DNA of 64,000 nt from Anaeromyxobacter oryzae (GCF_023169945.1 NZ_AP025591.1:2750501-2814500); one strand, 5' to 3'. Positions 38,966 to 48,757 are shown, counted from the first letter of the stretch. The notes: generated by a model from the letters alone, not told the origin. A program made the numbers and translations.

Positions 38966-39462
38966 AGGACTGCCTCCACTACGCACCGATGATCGGCGCC
39001 CGCGAGGGCGAGCTGACCGAGATCGAGGTGAAGGCGCTCGCGGCGCACCTCGCCATCTGCGAGGCGTGCCAGGGCCGCGCGGCCGACCTGGCCGCGACCG
39101 AAGGGATCGTGTCCGAGGGGCTCCTCGCGCACGCGAGCGCGCGGGACTTCGCCCCGTTCCTGGACGAGGTGATGGCGCGGGTCGGCCTGGAGCCCGGTCG
39201 TCCTGAGCGTAGCCGCCGCACCGCGGCGGCGGAGTCGAAGGGCGCGGGGGGCATCCTCGCCTGGCTCGGCCTTCACTGGAAGGGAACCACCGCCGCGGTC
39301 GCACCGGTTCTGGCGGCCTTCGCGGTGTTCATGTACGTTCGCTCCGGCGCCGGACAGGGGCACCAGGTGGCGTCCCTCGAGATGTCGAGCGAGGGCGTCT
39401 CGACGGTGCTCCAGACGGCCGACGGCCCGGTGGTGCTCCTCGCGGACGAGGACGCCGGGTGA
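38962..39462 (+). CDS. Zinc-finger anti-sigma factor with in-frame repeat
   Basis: A 166-residue membrane protein. The zinc-finger pattern His29-x3-Cys33-x2-Cys36 (HLAICEAC) is near the N terminus. A membrane helix lies at about 112-128 (APVLAAFAVFMYV), with a short exported tail. Residues about 79-94 (RPERSRRTAAAESKGA) are the translated palindromic element at 39197-39242, between the sigma-binding part and the membrane helix. It is coupled by ATGA overlap to the sigma factor and should inhibit it. Confidence 0.85.
   Translation: MKDCLHYAPMIGAREGELTEIEVKALAAHLAICEACQGRAADLAATEGIVSEGLLAHASARDFAPFLDEVMARVGLEPGRPERSRRTAAAESKGAGGILAWLGLHWKGTTAAVAPVLAAFAVFMYVRSGAGQGHQVASLEMSSEGVSTVLQTADGPVVLLADEDAG
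39197..39242 (-). repeat. Palindromic element inside the anti-sigma gene, copy 10
   Basis: GTCGTCCTGAGCGTAG, arms GCCGCCGC and GCGGCGGC, then GGAGTCGAAGGG. Read through in frame as RPERSRRTAAAESKG, the same peptide frame as copy 8. Confidence 0.85.
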
Positions 39463-39481
39463 CGCGCAGCCTGGAGGCGAC

Positions 39482-39913
39482 ATGACCCGCCGCTCGTTCA
39501 TCCTCGCAATCGCCGCCACGGTCCTGTTCGCCGCCGCGCCCGCCCGGGCCGACGTCCCTCTCCACGTCCGGGTCATCAAGGGCTCGCGCCAGGGTCCGCC
39601 GAAGATGGACCCGCGCCTCGAGCCGCTGAAGCGCCAGCTCTCCCCGCTCGCGTACGTGAGCTGGCAGCAGACCGACGAGCGGAAGCTCACGCTCGCGAAG
39701 GGCCGGACCGAGTTCGTCCCGCTCCCCGACGGCGACACGGCCGGGATCACCGTCCAGGAGGAGCGCGGGAACACCGTGACGATCGAGGTCGCCCTCGCGC
39801 AGCGGAACACCCAGAGCCGGCTCACGATCGAGCGGGGCCAGCGGATCGTGCACCAGGTGACGGCGGAGAAGAACGGGACCGCGTTCTTCCTCACCGTCGC
39901 GGCGTGGCCGTGA
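39482..39913 (+). CDS. Small exported protein of the sigma/anti-sigma operon
   Basis: A 143-residue protein with a clear signal peptide (1-23, ending PARA-DVP). The mature part is basic and strand-rich, with no known motif (VPLHVRVIKGSRQGPPKMDP, then ITVQEERGNTVTIEVALAQ). It follows the anti-sigma gene by 19 bp and is probably a target or partner of that system. The family was not recognised. Confidence 0.6.
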   Translation: MTRRSFILAIAATVLFAAAPARADVPLHVRVIKGSRQGPPKMDPRLEPLKRQLSPLAYVSWQQTDERKLTLAKGRTEFVPLPDGDTAGITVQEERGNTVTIEVALAQRNTQSRLTIERGQRIVHQVTAEKNGTAFFLTVAAWP

Positions 39914-39928
39914 GCTGACCGGCGGCCC

Positions 39929-39971
39929 CCCTCACCCCGACCCTCTCCCCCCGCTTCGCGTGGGGAGAGGG
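39929..39971. repeat. Second palindrome family, copy B
   Basis: CCCTCACCCCGA, then CCCTCTCCCC (39941-39950) pairing with GGGGAGAGGG (39962-39971). It lies between the convergent sigma-operon gene and rfbD. Confidence 0.8.
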
Positions 39972-40081
39972 GGACATCCGTTCTCGACGAGGAGTCCGCC
40001 CCACCTCCGCCCGAAGACCTTGTCGTACGTGAGGAAGGACCGATCCCGCTCTACGTGGAGAGGGCCTCATCCTCCCCTCGG

Positions 40082-40984
40082 TCAGGCCGTCTTCCTGAGC
40101 ACCCACTCGGCGTGGAAGCGGTCCATCGCCTCGTCGATCGCGAGCGGCCGGTGGCTCCGGAGCACGGTGGCCGCCCGCTCCACCCGGAGCCCGCCCTGCA
40201 GCGGCCGCGGCGCGAGCAGCTTCGCCTCGGCCGTCTTGACCGGGACGATCTCGCCGCCGAGCCCGAACCGGCGCGCGATCCGGCGCGCGAACTCCACGCG
40301 GTCGAGCACGGTGGCGTCGCTGGTGTGGAGGACGCCGCGGTACGCGGTCTTGAGGAGCAGCTCGAGGCACATCGCGGCGCCGTTCGCGGCGAGCGTGGTC
40401 GAGACCTGCTGATCGGAGAACGCCTTCACCGGCTCGCCGCGGGAGAGCTTCTCGACCACCTGCGTCGCGAAGGTGCTCTTCGCGCCGGGGCGCCCGCCGT
40501 AGACGACCGCCACCCGCGCCACGGCGCAGTCCGGAGCGAGGAGCAGCGCCGCCTCCTCGCCGCACCGCTTCGTGCGCGCGTAGGCACCCCGCGGGTTCGG
40601 GACGTCGTCCTCCCCGTAGGGCCCCGCCGTGCCGTCGAAGACGTAGTCGGTGGAGACCGCCACCAGCCGGGCGCCGAGCGCGCGGCAGGCGCGCGCCACC
40701 TGCTCCGTGCCGCCCACGTTCACGCGCCACGCGGCCTCGGGCTCCCGCTCGCACGCGTCCACGTCGGTGAGGGCGCCGGCGTGCAGCACCGCCTCCGCCC
40801 CGAACGCGCGGAGGGCCTGCTCCACGGACCGCCCGTCGCCGAGATCCGCGTCCGCCCAGGCGAACGGACCCGCCGCGAGGCGGCAGGGACCGCGCCCGAC
40901 CGCGAGCACCTCGTGCCGTCCCGCGAGCTGCGCGACGGCCTCGCCGCCGAGGAGACCGTTGGCGCCGGTGACCGCGACCTTCAC
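40082..40984 (-). CDS. rfbD: dTDP-4-dehydrorhamnose reductase
   Basis: A 300-residue extended SDR that performs the last step of dTDP-L-rhamnose synthesis, reducing dTDP-4-keto-L-rhamnose. The cofactor loop is VTGANGLLG (5-13), followed by the substrate-site segment VSTDYVFDG and the catalytic Tyr-Lys in YARTKRCGE. The GTG at 40984 overlaps the rfbB stop (GTGA). It is the last of the rfbACBD set. Length matches the family. Confidence 0.92.
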   Translation of the reverse strand: MKVAVTGANGLLGGEAVAQLAGRHEVLAVGRGPCRLAAGPFAWADADLGDGRSVEQALRAFGAEAVLHAGALTDVDACEREPEAAWRVNVGGTEQVARACRALGARLVAVSTDYVFDGTAGPYGEDDVPNPRGAYARTKRCGEEAALLLAPDCAVARVAVVYGGRPGAKSTFATQVVEKLSRGEPVKAFSDQQVSTTLAANGAAMCLELLLKTAYRGVLHTSDATVLDRVEFARRIARRFGLGGEIVPVKTAEAKLLAPRPLQGGLRVERAATVLRSHRPLAIDEAMDRFHAEWVLRKTA

Positions 40985-41994
40985 GCGCGCTTCCCGTACT
41001 GCCGCTCGTAGTACTTCACGTACTCGCCCGAGATGATGCGCTCCCACCAGGGCCGGTGGTCGACGTACCACCGGACGGTGGCGGCGAGCGCCTCCTCGAA
41101 CCGGTGGCGCGGCGCCCACGCGAGCTTCGCCCGCGCCTTCGTCGAGTCGATGGCGTAGCGGCGGTCGTGACCGGGCCGGTCCTTCACGAAGTCGATGAGG
41201 GTCTCCGGCTTGCCGACGAGGCGCAGCACCTGCTTCACGATCTCGAGGTTGTGCCGCTCGCTCGACGCGCCGAGGTTGTAGACCTCGCCGTCCGCGCCCT
41301 CCTCGAGGGCGGCGAGCAGCCCGCGGCAGTGGTCCTCGACGTGGATCCAGTCCCGCACGTTCATGCCGTCGCCGTACACGGGCAGCGGCAGGTCGCGGAT
41401 CGCGTTCGCGATCATGAGCGGGATGAGCTTCTCCGGGAACTGGTAGGGCCCGTAGTTGTTCGAGCACCGCGTGACGACGACGGGCACCTCGAAGGTGTGC
41501 GCGTACGCGAGCGCCAGGAGATCGCTCGCCGCCTTCGAGGCGGAGTAAGGCGAGGAGGGATCGAGGGGCGTCTTCTCGGTGAACAGGCCCGTCGGCCCGA
41601 GCGACCCGTAGACCTCGTCGGTCGAGACGTGCAGGAAGCGCTTCACCCTGAACTCGCGAGCCGCCTCGAGGAGCACCTGGGTGCCCCGCACGTTCGTCTC
41701 GATGAAGACGGACGGCGCGAGGATCGAGCGGTCCACGTGGCTCTCGGCCGCAAGGTGCATCACCGCGTCGATCCGCTCGGTCTGGAAGACGTCGGCGAGG
41801 AGCTCGCCGTTGCAGATGTCGCCGCGGACGAAGCGGTACCGCGCATAGCCCTCGAGATCGGCCAGGTTCTCCGCGTTCCCGGCGTACGTGAGCTTGTCGA
41901 GGTTCACGATGCGCCAGTCCGGGCGCTCCGTCAGGATGAGCCGGACCAGGTTCGACCCGATGAACCCCGAGCCGCCCGTGACGAGGACGTTCAT
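40981..41994 (-). CDS. rfbB: dTDP-glucose 4,6-dehydratase
   Basis: A 337-residue extended SDR that converts dTDP-glucose to dTDP-4-keto-6-deoxyglucose. The cofactor loop is VTGGSGFIGSN (5-15). Catalytic features are STDEVYGSLG, the Tyr-Lys in YSASKAASD, and the family block RCSNNYGPYQFPEKLIPLMI. The ATG at 41994 overlaps the rfbC stop (ATGA). Confidence 0.95.
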   Translation of the reverse strand: MNVLVTGGSGFIGSNLVRLILTERPDWRIVNLDKLTYAGNAENLADLEGYARYRFVRGDICNGELLADVFQTERIDAVMHLAAESHVDRSILAPSVFIETNVRGTQVLLEAAREFRVKRFLHVSTDEVYGSLGPTGLFTEKTPLDPSSPYSASKAASDLLALAYAHTFEVPVVVTRCSNNYGPYQFPEKLIPLMIANAIRDLPLPVYGDGMNVRDWIHVEDHCRGLLAALEEGADGEVYNLGASSERHNLEIVKQVLRLVGKPETLIDFVKDRPGHDRRYAIDSTKARAKLAWAPRHRFEEALAATVRWYVDHRPWWERIISGEYVKYYERQYGKRA

Positions 41995-42557
41995 CCGCGC
42001 AGCTCCACGGCCTCGAAGACCACCGCGTCGGAGAACCGGCTTCCCGCGGCGTCCTTGGCGGACACCACCGGGGGGCCGCCGCGGAGCGGCCAGTCGATCC
42101 CGAGGTCGGGATCGTCCCACCGGATGCAGCGCTCGTGCTGCGGCTGCCAGTACTCGGTCGTCTTGTAGAGGAACTCGGCCTCGTCGGACAGCGTGAGGAA
42201 CCCGTGGGCGAAGCCCTCCGGGATCCAGAGCTGCCGGCGGTTCTCCGCCGAGAGGAGCGTACCCGTCCAGCGCCCGAACGTCGGCGACCCGCGGCGGAGG
42301 TCCACCGCGACGTCGAACACCTCGCCGCGGACGACGCGGACCAGCTTCCCCTGCGGGTTCGGGAGCTGGTAGTGCAGCCCGCGCAGCACGTTCCGCGTCG
42401 AGAGGCTGTGGTTGTCCTGCACGAACCCGAGCGGACGGCCGACGGCAGCCTCGAGCACCTTTCGGTTGTAGCTCTCGAAGAAGTACCCCCGCGCGTCGCC
42501 GAAGACGCGGGGCTCGAGGACCAGCACGTCCGGGACGCGCGTCGGGGTGACCTTCAT
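41991..42557 (-). CDS. rfbC: dTDP-4-dehydrorhamnose 3,5-epimerase
   Basis: A 188-residue cupin epimerase of the rhamnose pathway. Characteristic blocks are FFESYNRKVLEAAVG, QDNHSLSTRNVLRGLHYQ (with the catalytic His) and GFAHGFLTLSDEAEFLYKTTEYW (with the catalytic Tyr). The ATG overlaps the rfbA stop by one base. Confidence 0.95.
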   Translation of the reverse strand: MKVTPTRVPDVLVLEPRVFGDARGYFFESYNRKVLEAAVGRPLGFVQDNHSLSTRNVLRGLHYQLPNPQGKLVRVVRGEVFDVAVDLRRGSPTFGRWTGTLLSAENRRQLWIPEGFAHGFLTLSDEAEFLYKTTEYWQPQHERCIRWDDPDLGIDWPLRGGPPVVSAKDAAGSRFSDAVVFEAVELRG

Positions 42558-43450
42558 CAGTACACCTTCGTCCCGAGCAGGCGGCGGACGTACTCGCCGT
42601 AGCTCGAGTGTCCGAGCGCAGCCGCGCAGCGCTCGAGCTGGCCGTCGTCGATCCACCCCTGCCGCCAGGCGACCTCCTCCGGACACGCGATCTTGAGCCC
42701 CTGCCGCTTCTCGATCGTGGCGATGAACTGCCCCGCGTCGAGCAGCGACTCGTGCGTGCCGGTGTCGAGCCACGCGTAGCCGCGGCCCATGATCTCCACC
42801 GCGAGCTTCCCCGCGTCGAGGTAGCGCCGGTTCAGGTCGGTGATCTCGAGCTCGCCGCGCGCGGAGGGCCGGAGCGCCCGCGCGTGCTCCACCACCTGCT
42901 CGTCGTAGAAGTAGAGGCCGGTCACCGCGTAGCGCGACTTCGGGCGGGCGGGCTTCTCCTCGATGCTGATCGCCCGCCGGCCCGCGTCGAACTCGACGAC
43001 GCCGTAGCGCTCGGGGTCGTTCACGGCGTACGCGAAGATCGTGGCGCCGTCGCGGCGCTCGTCCGCCGCGCGGAGGGCGTTCTGCAGGTCGTGCCCGTAG
43101 AACAGGTTGTCGCCGAGGACGAGCGCGGACGGTCGGTCGCGCACGAACTCCGCCCCGAGCACGAACGCCTGCGCGAGGCCGTCCGGGCTCGGCTGCACCT
43201 TGTACTCGAGGTGGATGCCCCAGGCGGTGCCGTCCCCGAGCAGGCTCGCGAACCGCGGCGTGTCCTGGGGCGTGGAGATGACGAGGACGTCCCGGATCCC
43301 GGCGAGCATGAGCACCGAGAGCGGGTAGTAGACCATCGGCTTGTCGTAGACGGGCAGGAGCTGCTTCGAGACGGCGAGCGTCGCGGGGTAGAGCCGCGTG
43401 CCGGCGCCGCCGGCGAGGATGATGCCCTTTCGATGGGTCCTGGCGCGCAT
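42557..43450 (-). CDS. rfbA: Glucose-1-phosphate thymidylyltransferase
   Basis: A 297-residue nucleotidyltransferase that makes dTDP-glucose, the first step to dTDP-L-rhamnose. The signature [14 protein letters not shown] (9-22) is followed by the Lys of [18 protein letters not shown]. Later marks are [11 protein letters not shown] and the EEKPARPKS block. It starts the rfbACBD unit, about 130 bp after the stop of the GT2 gene. Confidence 0.95.
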   Translation of the reverse strand: MRARTHRKGIILAGGAGTRLYPATLAVSKQLLPVYDKPMVYYPLSVLMLAGIRDVLVISTPQDTPRFASLLGDGTAWGIHLEYKVQPSPDGLAQAFVLGAEFVRDRPSALVLGDNLFYGHDLQNALRAADERRDGATIFAYAVNDPERYGVVEFDAGRRAISIEEKPARPKSRYAVTGLYFYDEQVVEHARALRPSARGELEITDLNRRYLDAGKLAVEIMGRGYAWLDTGTHESLLDAGQFIATIEKRQGLKIACPEEVAWRQGWIDDGQLERCAAALGHSSYGEYVRRLLGTKVY

Positions 43451-43581
43451 CCGGCCCCCCGCGCTTCGAAGGATCAAAGCACGGGAGGATGCGGGCGCAA
43501 GGCGTGGCCCCCGTTCGACCGGGTCGCAACCGTTCGTCGCGCCCCGAACGCGGCGCGCGAGCAAGGCATCGTGCCGCAGCC

Positions 43582-44388
43582 CTAGTCGTGTTCCTGCGAC
43601 TGCGGTCGATATTCCGGGCGGACGTTCGACGGCCGATCGACGATCCGCGCCTCGAGCTCGTAGATCTTCGCGAACTTGAGGAACGTCGCGTAGGCCGCGT
43701 TCACCGCGATGGTGAACCCTGCGAAGCCGTCCAGGAAGCCGCGCTTGTAGACGTAGACCTCGAGGAACTTCACCACCGGGCGGACGAGCGCCGCGAGCGC
43801 GCTGAAGCGGCGGCCGCGGTGGAGGAGATTGAACGCCTGGATCGAGGAGAACGCGTTGGCGCGCGTCGCCTGATCGGCGAGGTCCCGGAAGCTGTGGTGG
43901 AGGAGGTCGCCCCGGAGATCGCCGCCCTTCCCGTCCACGACCACGTAGTCGTGCGGGTTGTCGCCGGCCCAGCGCGCCCGGGACCGCCGGAACAGCCGGA
44001 CCTTCCGCTGCGGGTACCACCCCGAGTGCCGGACCGGCTCGCCCATGGCGAAGGTGAGGCGCGGCACCCGGAAGCCGTCCAAGTCCCCGGGCTCGAGCGC
44101 GCGGATCTCCTCGCGCAGCTCCGGCGTGAGCCGCTCGTCGGCGTCGAGGGCGAGGATCCACTCGTTCCTGCAGAGCGCGACGGCGCGCGTCTTCTGCTCG
44201 ACGTGGCCGTCGAACGCGTGCTGCGCGAAGCGCACCTTCGGGAACGCCCGGGCGACGGCCTCGGTGCCGTCGGTGCTGAACGAGTCGAGGACGACGATCT
44301 CGTCCGCGATGTCCTCGCACGACCGGATGCAGTCCGCGAGCGCGCGCTCCTCGTTGTAGGTGATGATCGCGATCGAGATCCCCAGCAT
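43582..44388 (-). CDS. Family 2 glycosyltransferase (WaaE/KdtX-like)
   Basis: A 268-residue GT2 enzyme. Residues 1-100 hold the GT-A core: [28 protein letters not shown] and the metal-binding ALDADERLT. The C-terminal half has a basic, Trp-rich segment ([15 protein letters not shown]) and the conserved [12 protein letters not shown] before a helical end, as in WaaE-type LPS core glucosyltransferases. It lies between the Wzi-like gene and rfbA and probably adds a sugar to the locus polysaccharide or LPS core. Confidence 0.85.
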   Translation of the reverse strand: MLGISIAIITYNEERALADCIRSCEDIADEIVVLDSFSTDGTEAVARAFPKVRFAQHAFDGHVEQKTRAVALCRNEWILALDADERLTPELREEIRALEPGDLDGFRVPRLTFAMGEPVRHSGWYPQRKVRLFRRSRARWAGDNPHDYVVVDGKGGDLRGDLLHHSFRDLADQATRANAFSSIQAFNLLHRGRRFSALAALVRPVVKFLEVYVYKRGFLDGFAGFTIAVNAAYATFLKFAKIYELEARIVDRPSNVRPEYRPQSQEHD

Positions 44389-44417
44389 CGCTCGTCCCTG
44401 CGCTCCGTCCGACCGGC

Positions 44418-46043
44418 TCACGGCCCCCGGCTCATCGGCACCGCGACCTGCACCATGAATCGAAGGTTCGTCGCGTTCCCGAGGAAGTCGCGGTTCCATC
44501 GATAGGAGGCGCCCGCCTCCCAGGACACGTCCACCGGACCGGCGAAGAAGACCTGACGCACCGCCGCGGTGACCTCGGTGTCGTGCGAGGTGAGGGTGTG
44601 CTGCGGCTCGATCACGAGCCAGTAGACGTCCTCGTTCCTGCGCACGCGCTCCAGGTAGCCGCCGAGCCGGCCCGTCGGCCCGAACACGTCCACCGCCAGC
44701 GTCTGGGAGTCCGAGCCGGGCCCGATCCACGCGCCGAGGAGCTGGCCCTGGTACGTGTACGAGAGGTCGTTCCCGTGCACGTAGTAGGTCGGGTTCCCGC
44801 GCTGGTTCCCGGCGGGGAAGAAGATCTGGAGATCGGTCGCCTCCGCCTGCAGGCGGACCCACCGCCGACCGGTCCGGAACACCTTCTGGAGGCCGACCAT
44901 GATCGCCTCCGAGTGATCCGGCTCGCGGACGACCATCTCCCACGAGTTCTCGTGGTCCTCGCGCGCGAACTCGCCGTACAGCTCGAGCCCGCTCTCCGGG
45001 AAGACCCACCGCGCGAAGACCGAGGCGAGCTGGTTGTCCTTCGGGTTGTCGCCGAGCGGGTCGCCGTACCAGGAGGTGAGGTCCTTCTTCTGGAAGCTCT
45101 GGAGGAACGGGAACCAGTCCCGGAGCCGGAGATCGTTCCAGACCTGGAGCTGCACGCGCGAGAAGCCGACGGAGAGGCGCGGCAGCCACCGCGGCGTGTA
45201 GTCGACGACGAGCGCGGTGAGGAGCGGGTGCGTCGGGCTCGGGACGTAGCGGGTGCGCTCGAGCCGGCCCCAGAGGACCTTCGCCTCCACCGTGCCGATC
45301 CAGACGTCCGCCGGCCGGGTCGTGCCGAGGAACACGTGCGGGAACCCGGGGCCCGCGGAGGACATCGTGATCGCGTTCCGGATCCCGGGGCCGAGCCAGA
45401 GGTTCTCGGTCGAGATCCCGAGCGCGACGTTCCCGAGGTCGAGCCGGAGGTAGCTCTGCCCCGGCGCCCACGAGGTCACCGGGGAGCCGCCGAAGCGGGA
45501 CGGGTAATCGATGGTGGCCCCGTGCCACGGGTTCATGTACCGGAGGTCGCCGCTCTGGCCGTTCGGGACCATCGCGAACGCGTGGTTCTCCGACCAGGCG
45601 ACCTCGGGCGCGACCGCGAACGAGAGCGGACCGTACCGACCGGCGAGCCCGGCCGTCGCGAAGGCGGAGACGCCGCGTCCCGCCCACAGGAGGCCGTCGT
45701 TCGCGCCCTCCGGGTAGGCGCTGTTGACGACGCTCTCGAGGCGCGCCGGGATCGGGACGAGGAAGGACCGGACGTCCCCGGGCGCCGCCGCGAGGGTCCA
45801 CGGCAGGGCCGCGCCCTCCGCGCAGGTGGACTCCAGCCGGAGCCCGCCGCGGCGGATGAGCCTCGGCTCCGGAGCGACCGCGCCGACCAGCTCGCCGACG
45901 CGCGCGAGATCGTCGGCGGGGCTGCGGAAGCCGTCGACCACGAACGGCGCCGCGGGCGTGCAGGGCAGGTCCTCGTCGGCGCGCGCGGCCGGAGGCGTCG
46001 CCGACGCGAGCGCGAGGAGCACGAGGAGGCGGCCGGGGCGCAT
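44418..46043 (-). CDS. Wzi-like capsule assembly outer-membrane protein
   Basis: A 541-residue protein with a signal peptide (1-22, ARA-DED). The long mature part consists of alternating aromatic strands and fits the capsule-assembly Wzi family, an 18-strand outer-membrane barrel that holds capsule at the cell surface. Typical pieces are [26 protein letters not shown] and [18 protein letters not shown]. It ends in the polar MSRGP. It lies among glycosyltransferase genes, which supports a surface-polysaccharide role. Confidence 0.75.
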   Translation of the reverse strand: MRPGRLLVLLALASATPPAARADEDLPCTPAAPFVVDGFRSPADDLARVGELVGAVAPEPRLIRRGGLRLESTCAEGAALPWTLAAAPGDVRSFLVPIPARLESVVNSAYPEGANDGLLWAGRGVSAFATAGLAGRYGPLSFAVAPEVAWSENHAFAMVPNGQSGDLRYMNPWHGATIDYPSRFGGSPVTSWAPGQSYLRLDLGNVALGISTENLWLGPGIRNAITMSSAGPGFPHVFLGTTRPADVWIGTVEAKVLWGRLERTRYVPSPTHPLLTALVVDYTPRWLPRLSVGFSRVQLQVWNDLRLRDWFPFLQSFQKKDLTSWYGDPLGDNPKDNQLASVFARWVFPESGLELYGEFAREDHENSWEMVVREPDHSEAIMVGLQKVFRTGRRWVRLQAEATDLQIFFPAGNQRGNPTYYVHGNDLSYTYQGQLLGAWIGPGSDSQTLAVDVFGPTGRLGGYLERVRRNEDVYWLVIEPQHTLTSHDTEVTAAVRQVFFAGPVDVSWEAGASYRWNRDFLGNATNLRFMVQVAVPMSRGP

Positions 46044-46116
46044 CGGGGATGCGCACTCTACCCGGACGGGCCACGCGCACGCGAGAGGGGTTCCCTCCCC
46101 AGCGGGAGGGACACCG

Positions 46117-46962
46117 CTACAGCTCGCCCTTGACGTACGACGCGGTGCCTCGCTGCCGGAACAGCTTCGGCTCGCTCACGTAGGCCTCGAGCTCGCCGCG
46201 GAGGATCAACCGGGTGATCCCGGTGTCCACGTTCTGGATCACGGGCGTCTGGCCGGCGAGCAGCTTCCGGGCGGCCGGCGCGGTGAGGGCGTATGCGTGC
46301 GTGAAGTCGTGCTGCCCGGCCCGGCGCAGGTTCGGCGAGTACGGCCGCGGCAGCAGGTTCATCGCCTCGCGCGGCGTCCAGCGGATGAGCCGGACCGCCG
46401 CGAGGGCGACGTACGCCGCCTGGTCCAGGCGGCGCCGGAGCGTGACCGTCTCGTGGCGGTCGTAGCCGAGGTAGGCCAGCTCGAAGCTCCGCGGGAGCTG
46501 CGCCAGCACCGCGGGCGCGTGCTCGAGGGCGCCGGGGATGGGCTCCGCGTCGTCCTCGAACACGAGCACCCGCTCGTGCCCCTCGTCGAGGATCCTCCGC
46601 CAGATCAGCGCGTGCGATAGGACGCACGCGACGTGGCCCAGCGTGACGCCACGCCCGTACCGGTGGACCCGCCGCGCGGTGCGGTCGTCGTACAGGCCGC
46701 GCGCCTCGAGGTCGGCGAGATCGAGCTCGGCCTGGTCGAGCCCGTAGACGACCTCGTAATCGAGCCCCGCGAGCGCCCGGGCGAAGGCCGGGTGCCGGTC
46801 GGTCGCCCGGCGGAGCGTGAGCACGTAGATGCGATCGAAGTAGTCGTTCAGCGCCTGGTACGAGGCGCTTTCGCACGAGCTGAGCGCAGCGGGGACCGGA
46901 TCGCCCTTCGACTCCGGCCCGCTCCGCGGGCCTACGCTCAGGGCGAACGGAAGTCGCGTCAT
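46117..46962 (-). CDS. Family 25 glycosyltransferase
   Basis: A 281-residue protein. The core matches GT25 (LPS galactosyltransferase type): FDRIYVLTLRRATDR near 42-56, TLGHVACVLSHALIWRRI, and VLVFEDDAEP, the metal site. About 20 N-terminal residues (ALSVGPRSGPESKGDP) are translated from the palindromic element at 46904-46951, so either the gene gained an N terminus or the real start lies further in. No signal peptide. Confidence 0.8.
   Translation of the reverse strand: MTRLPFALSVGPRSGPESKGDPVPAALSSCESASYQALNDYFDRIYVLTLRRATDRHPAFARALAGLDYEVVYGLDQAELDLADLEARGLYDDRTARRVHRYGRGVTLGHVACVLSHALIWRRILDEGHERVLVFEDDAEPIPGALEHAPAVLAQLPRSFELAYLGYDRHETVTLRRRLDQAAYVALAAVRLIRWTPREAMNLLPRPYSPNLRRAGQHDFTHAYALTAPAARKLLAGQTPVIQNVDTGITRLILRGELEAYVSEPKLFRQRGTASYVKGEL
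46904..46951 (+). repeat. Palindromic element at the GT25 5' end, copy 11
   Basis: CCCTTCGACTCC, arms GGCCCGC and GCGGGCC, then TACGCTCAGGGCGAACGGA. It lies 9-58 bases inside the GT25 reading frame and is read through in frame on the minus strand. Confidence 0.85.
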
Positions 46963-47065
46963 CGCGGCGGATGGTAGCACCGGTCGGGTGGAGCGGAGAG
47001 GGCCGGGCCGGTCGGGATGCGCCCCGGTCGTCTCGCGCGGCGAGACTCGGGCCCCGTGCCCTCCT

Positions 47066-47115
47066 CCCTCTCCCCCCGCCGCCTCTGGCGGGGGGAGAGG
47101 GTCGGGGTGAGGGGG
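47066..47115. repeat. Second palindrome family, copy C
   Basis: A perfect 15-bp stem, CCCTCTCCCCCCGCC (47066-47080) with GGCGGGGGGAGAGGG (47087-47101), then TCGGGGTGAGGGG. It lies between the barrel gene at 47139 and the GT25 start. Confidence 0.8.
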
Positions 47116-47138
47116 GCCGCTCGGCGCTGTCCAGTGGT

Positions 47139-47789
47139 TCAGCGCCGGGCGAGGTCCAGGTCCGAGCGGAGGAGGACGCCGACGGACGGCGCATCCCGCA
47201 CGCCGGCGCTCGACTCGAACCGGTACCAGCTCGCGCGGAGCCCGATCCCGGTCCGCGCGCGCGGCGCCACGATCCACTCGGCGTCGAGGAGGACCCCGGG
47301 AGCGGGGCGGAACGTCGTGGCCTCCTGGTCCAGGAACCCGGACCCGGCGACGCGCGGCGCCAGGAGGACCGAGACCCCGGCGCCGAGCCGGAGCGGCCCC
47401 GCGTAGAGCGCCTCCATGAGATCGACGGGGACGGCGACGAACGTCGCGGACCCGTTCGTCGCGCGAAGCAGATCCACCTTGAACCCGACGGCCGCGCGCG
47501 TGCCGAGCCGCCCCTCCGCGAGCGGGAGGAAGCTCCACCCGAGCGCGACCACGAGGCCGTCGTTGAGGTGCATCGTGTTGCGCCGCCCGCCGGCGTACTC
47601 GATCTCGACCAGCCGCTCGAACCCGAAGTCGCTCCGCAGCTCGATGACGAGCCCGCGGGCGCTCGCGCGGGCGTCGGTGATCATGGCCTGCGCAGTCGGG
47701 GACCCGGCGGGGTCCGCGGGATCGACCGGAGCCGCGGCGGCGGCGAGAAGGATGAGGACGAGCGCGGGCACGCAGCGCCTCCTGGCCAA
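47139..47789 (-). CDS. Exported beta-barrel-like protein, unknown function
   Basis: A 216-residue protein with a hydrophobic signal segment (8-20). The mature part has strand-like repeats (GLVIELRSDFGFERLVEIEYAG, LGTRAAVGFKVDLL, GIGLRASWYRFES) fitting a small outer-membrane barrel. The start is a TTG next to AGGAGG-like sequence inside the coding region, and is uncertain. Its position before the GT25 gene suggests a link to surface polysaccharide, but no family was recognised. Confidence 0.55.
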   Translation of the reverse strand: MARRRCVPALVLILLAAAAAPVDPADPAGSPTAQAMITDARASARGLVIELRSDFGFERLVEIEYAGGRRNTMHLNDGLVVALGWSFLPLAEGRLGTRAAVGFKVDLLRATNGSATFVAVPVDLMEALYAGPLRLGAGVSVLLAPRVAGSGFLDQEATTFRPAPGVLLDAEWIVAPRARTGIGLRASWYRFESSAGVRDAPSVGVLLRSDLDLARR

Positions 47790-47953
47790 CCCTCGCCAGG
47801 CGGAACCCCGAATTCAAGGCCACGCCGCGAGCGCCGGTGGGGCGCCATGCTCGGGGCAGAACGGATGACGCGCGCTGCGCTGCACTTGCGGCTTGCTGGC
47901 GCGCGCCGCGTCCGGGCCGTTTCCCGCCATCCGGCGGAGTTCACCTTCTCGAC

Positions 47954-48745
47954 GTGACCTCTCCGCGGACGACGATCCTGTCCGCCTCGATCGCGGCGCT
48001 CCTCCTCGCCGCCGCTCCACGCCCCGGCGCGCACGCGCGAGGAGCCGACCAGGTCGACGTGGCGCTCGGGATCGTGCCCGACCTGTCCGGCGCGCCCCTG
48101 CCCGTGATCCCGCCCGTGTTCGACGGCCAGCACGTGAGCGGCACCGTCTTCATCGGGTACCGCGGCACCGACGGCGAGACCACCGCGGCCATCGCGACGA
48201 TCTCTCCGGGGTGGGGCGCGTTCGTCCGCCTCGGCGCGGCGGTGACGCCGGGCTCGAGGGCGGACGATCTCGGGTTCCTGTGGGGGCTCGGCGTCGAGCG
48301 CGCGCAGGACAGGACGTTCTTCCTGCACGTCGATGACTGGGGCCCCATCGCCCCCGGCGAGCCGTTCACGCTCCGTACGGCCCAGGCGAGCGCCGGGTAC
48401 AAGCTGCCGATGCCGTGCGGGCGCGCGCTCTGCCTCGCGTCGAGCGCGTTCGCCACCGCGCCGTTCTCGGGCGGTCCCTACCTGGGCGCGCGCGCGAGCC
48501 TCACCCTGCACGGGACCTGGTTCGCGACCGGCGCGCTCGGCTGGACCATCCCCGGCGCGCTCCCCGGCTCGGCGTCGCCGCCTCCGTGGCGCGCCTCGTT
48601 CGCGCTCGGCCGCGCCGACCTCCGGCCGGGCGGGCTGTTCGTGACCTATCGCGACGCGGCGAGCCTCGAGGGCCTGCGAGGCTGGACGCGGACCAGCCGG
48701 CAGGGCACCGGCGTCGTCGCCGCGGGCGTGAGCTGGGCGTACTGA
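47954..48745 (+). CDS. Exported protein of unknown function, next to GH16
   Basis: About 263 residues from the GTG at 47954 (upstream in-frame codons add a non-conserved stretch). A signal peptide spans about 5-28. The mature part is beta-rich with glycines (FDGQHVSGTVFIGYRGTDG, GWGAFVRLGAAVTPG, WRASFALGRADLRPGG), suggestive of an outer-membrane or periplasmic barrel. It is 12 bp upstream of the GH16 gene and probably forms a unit with it. Confidence 0.55.
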   Translation: MTSPRTTILSASIAALLLAAAPRPGAHARGADQVDVALGIVPDLSGAPLPVIPPVFDGQHVSGTVFIGYRGTDGETTAAIATISPGWGAFVRLGAAVTPGSRADDLGFLWGLGVERAQDRTFFLHVDDWGPIAPGEPFTLRTAQASAGYKLPMPCGRALCLASSAFATAPFSGGPYLGARASLTLHGTWFATGALGWTIPGALPGSASPPPWRASFALGRADLRPGGLFVTYRDAASLEGLRGWTRTSRQGTGVVAAGVSWAY

Positions 48746-48757
48746 GGCGAGGTCCGT

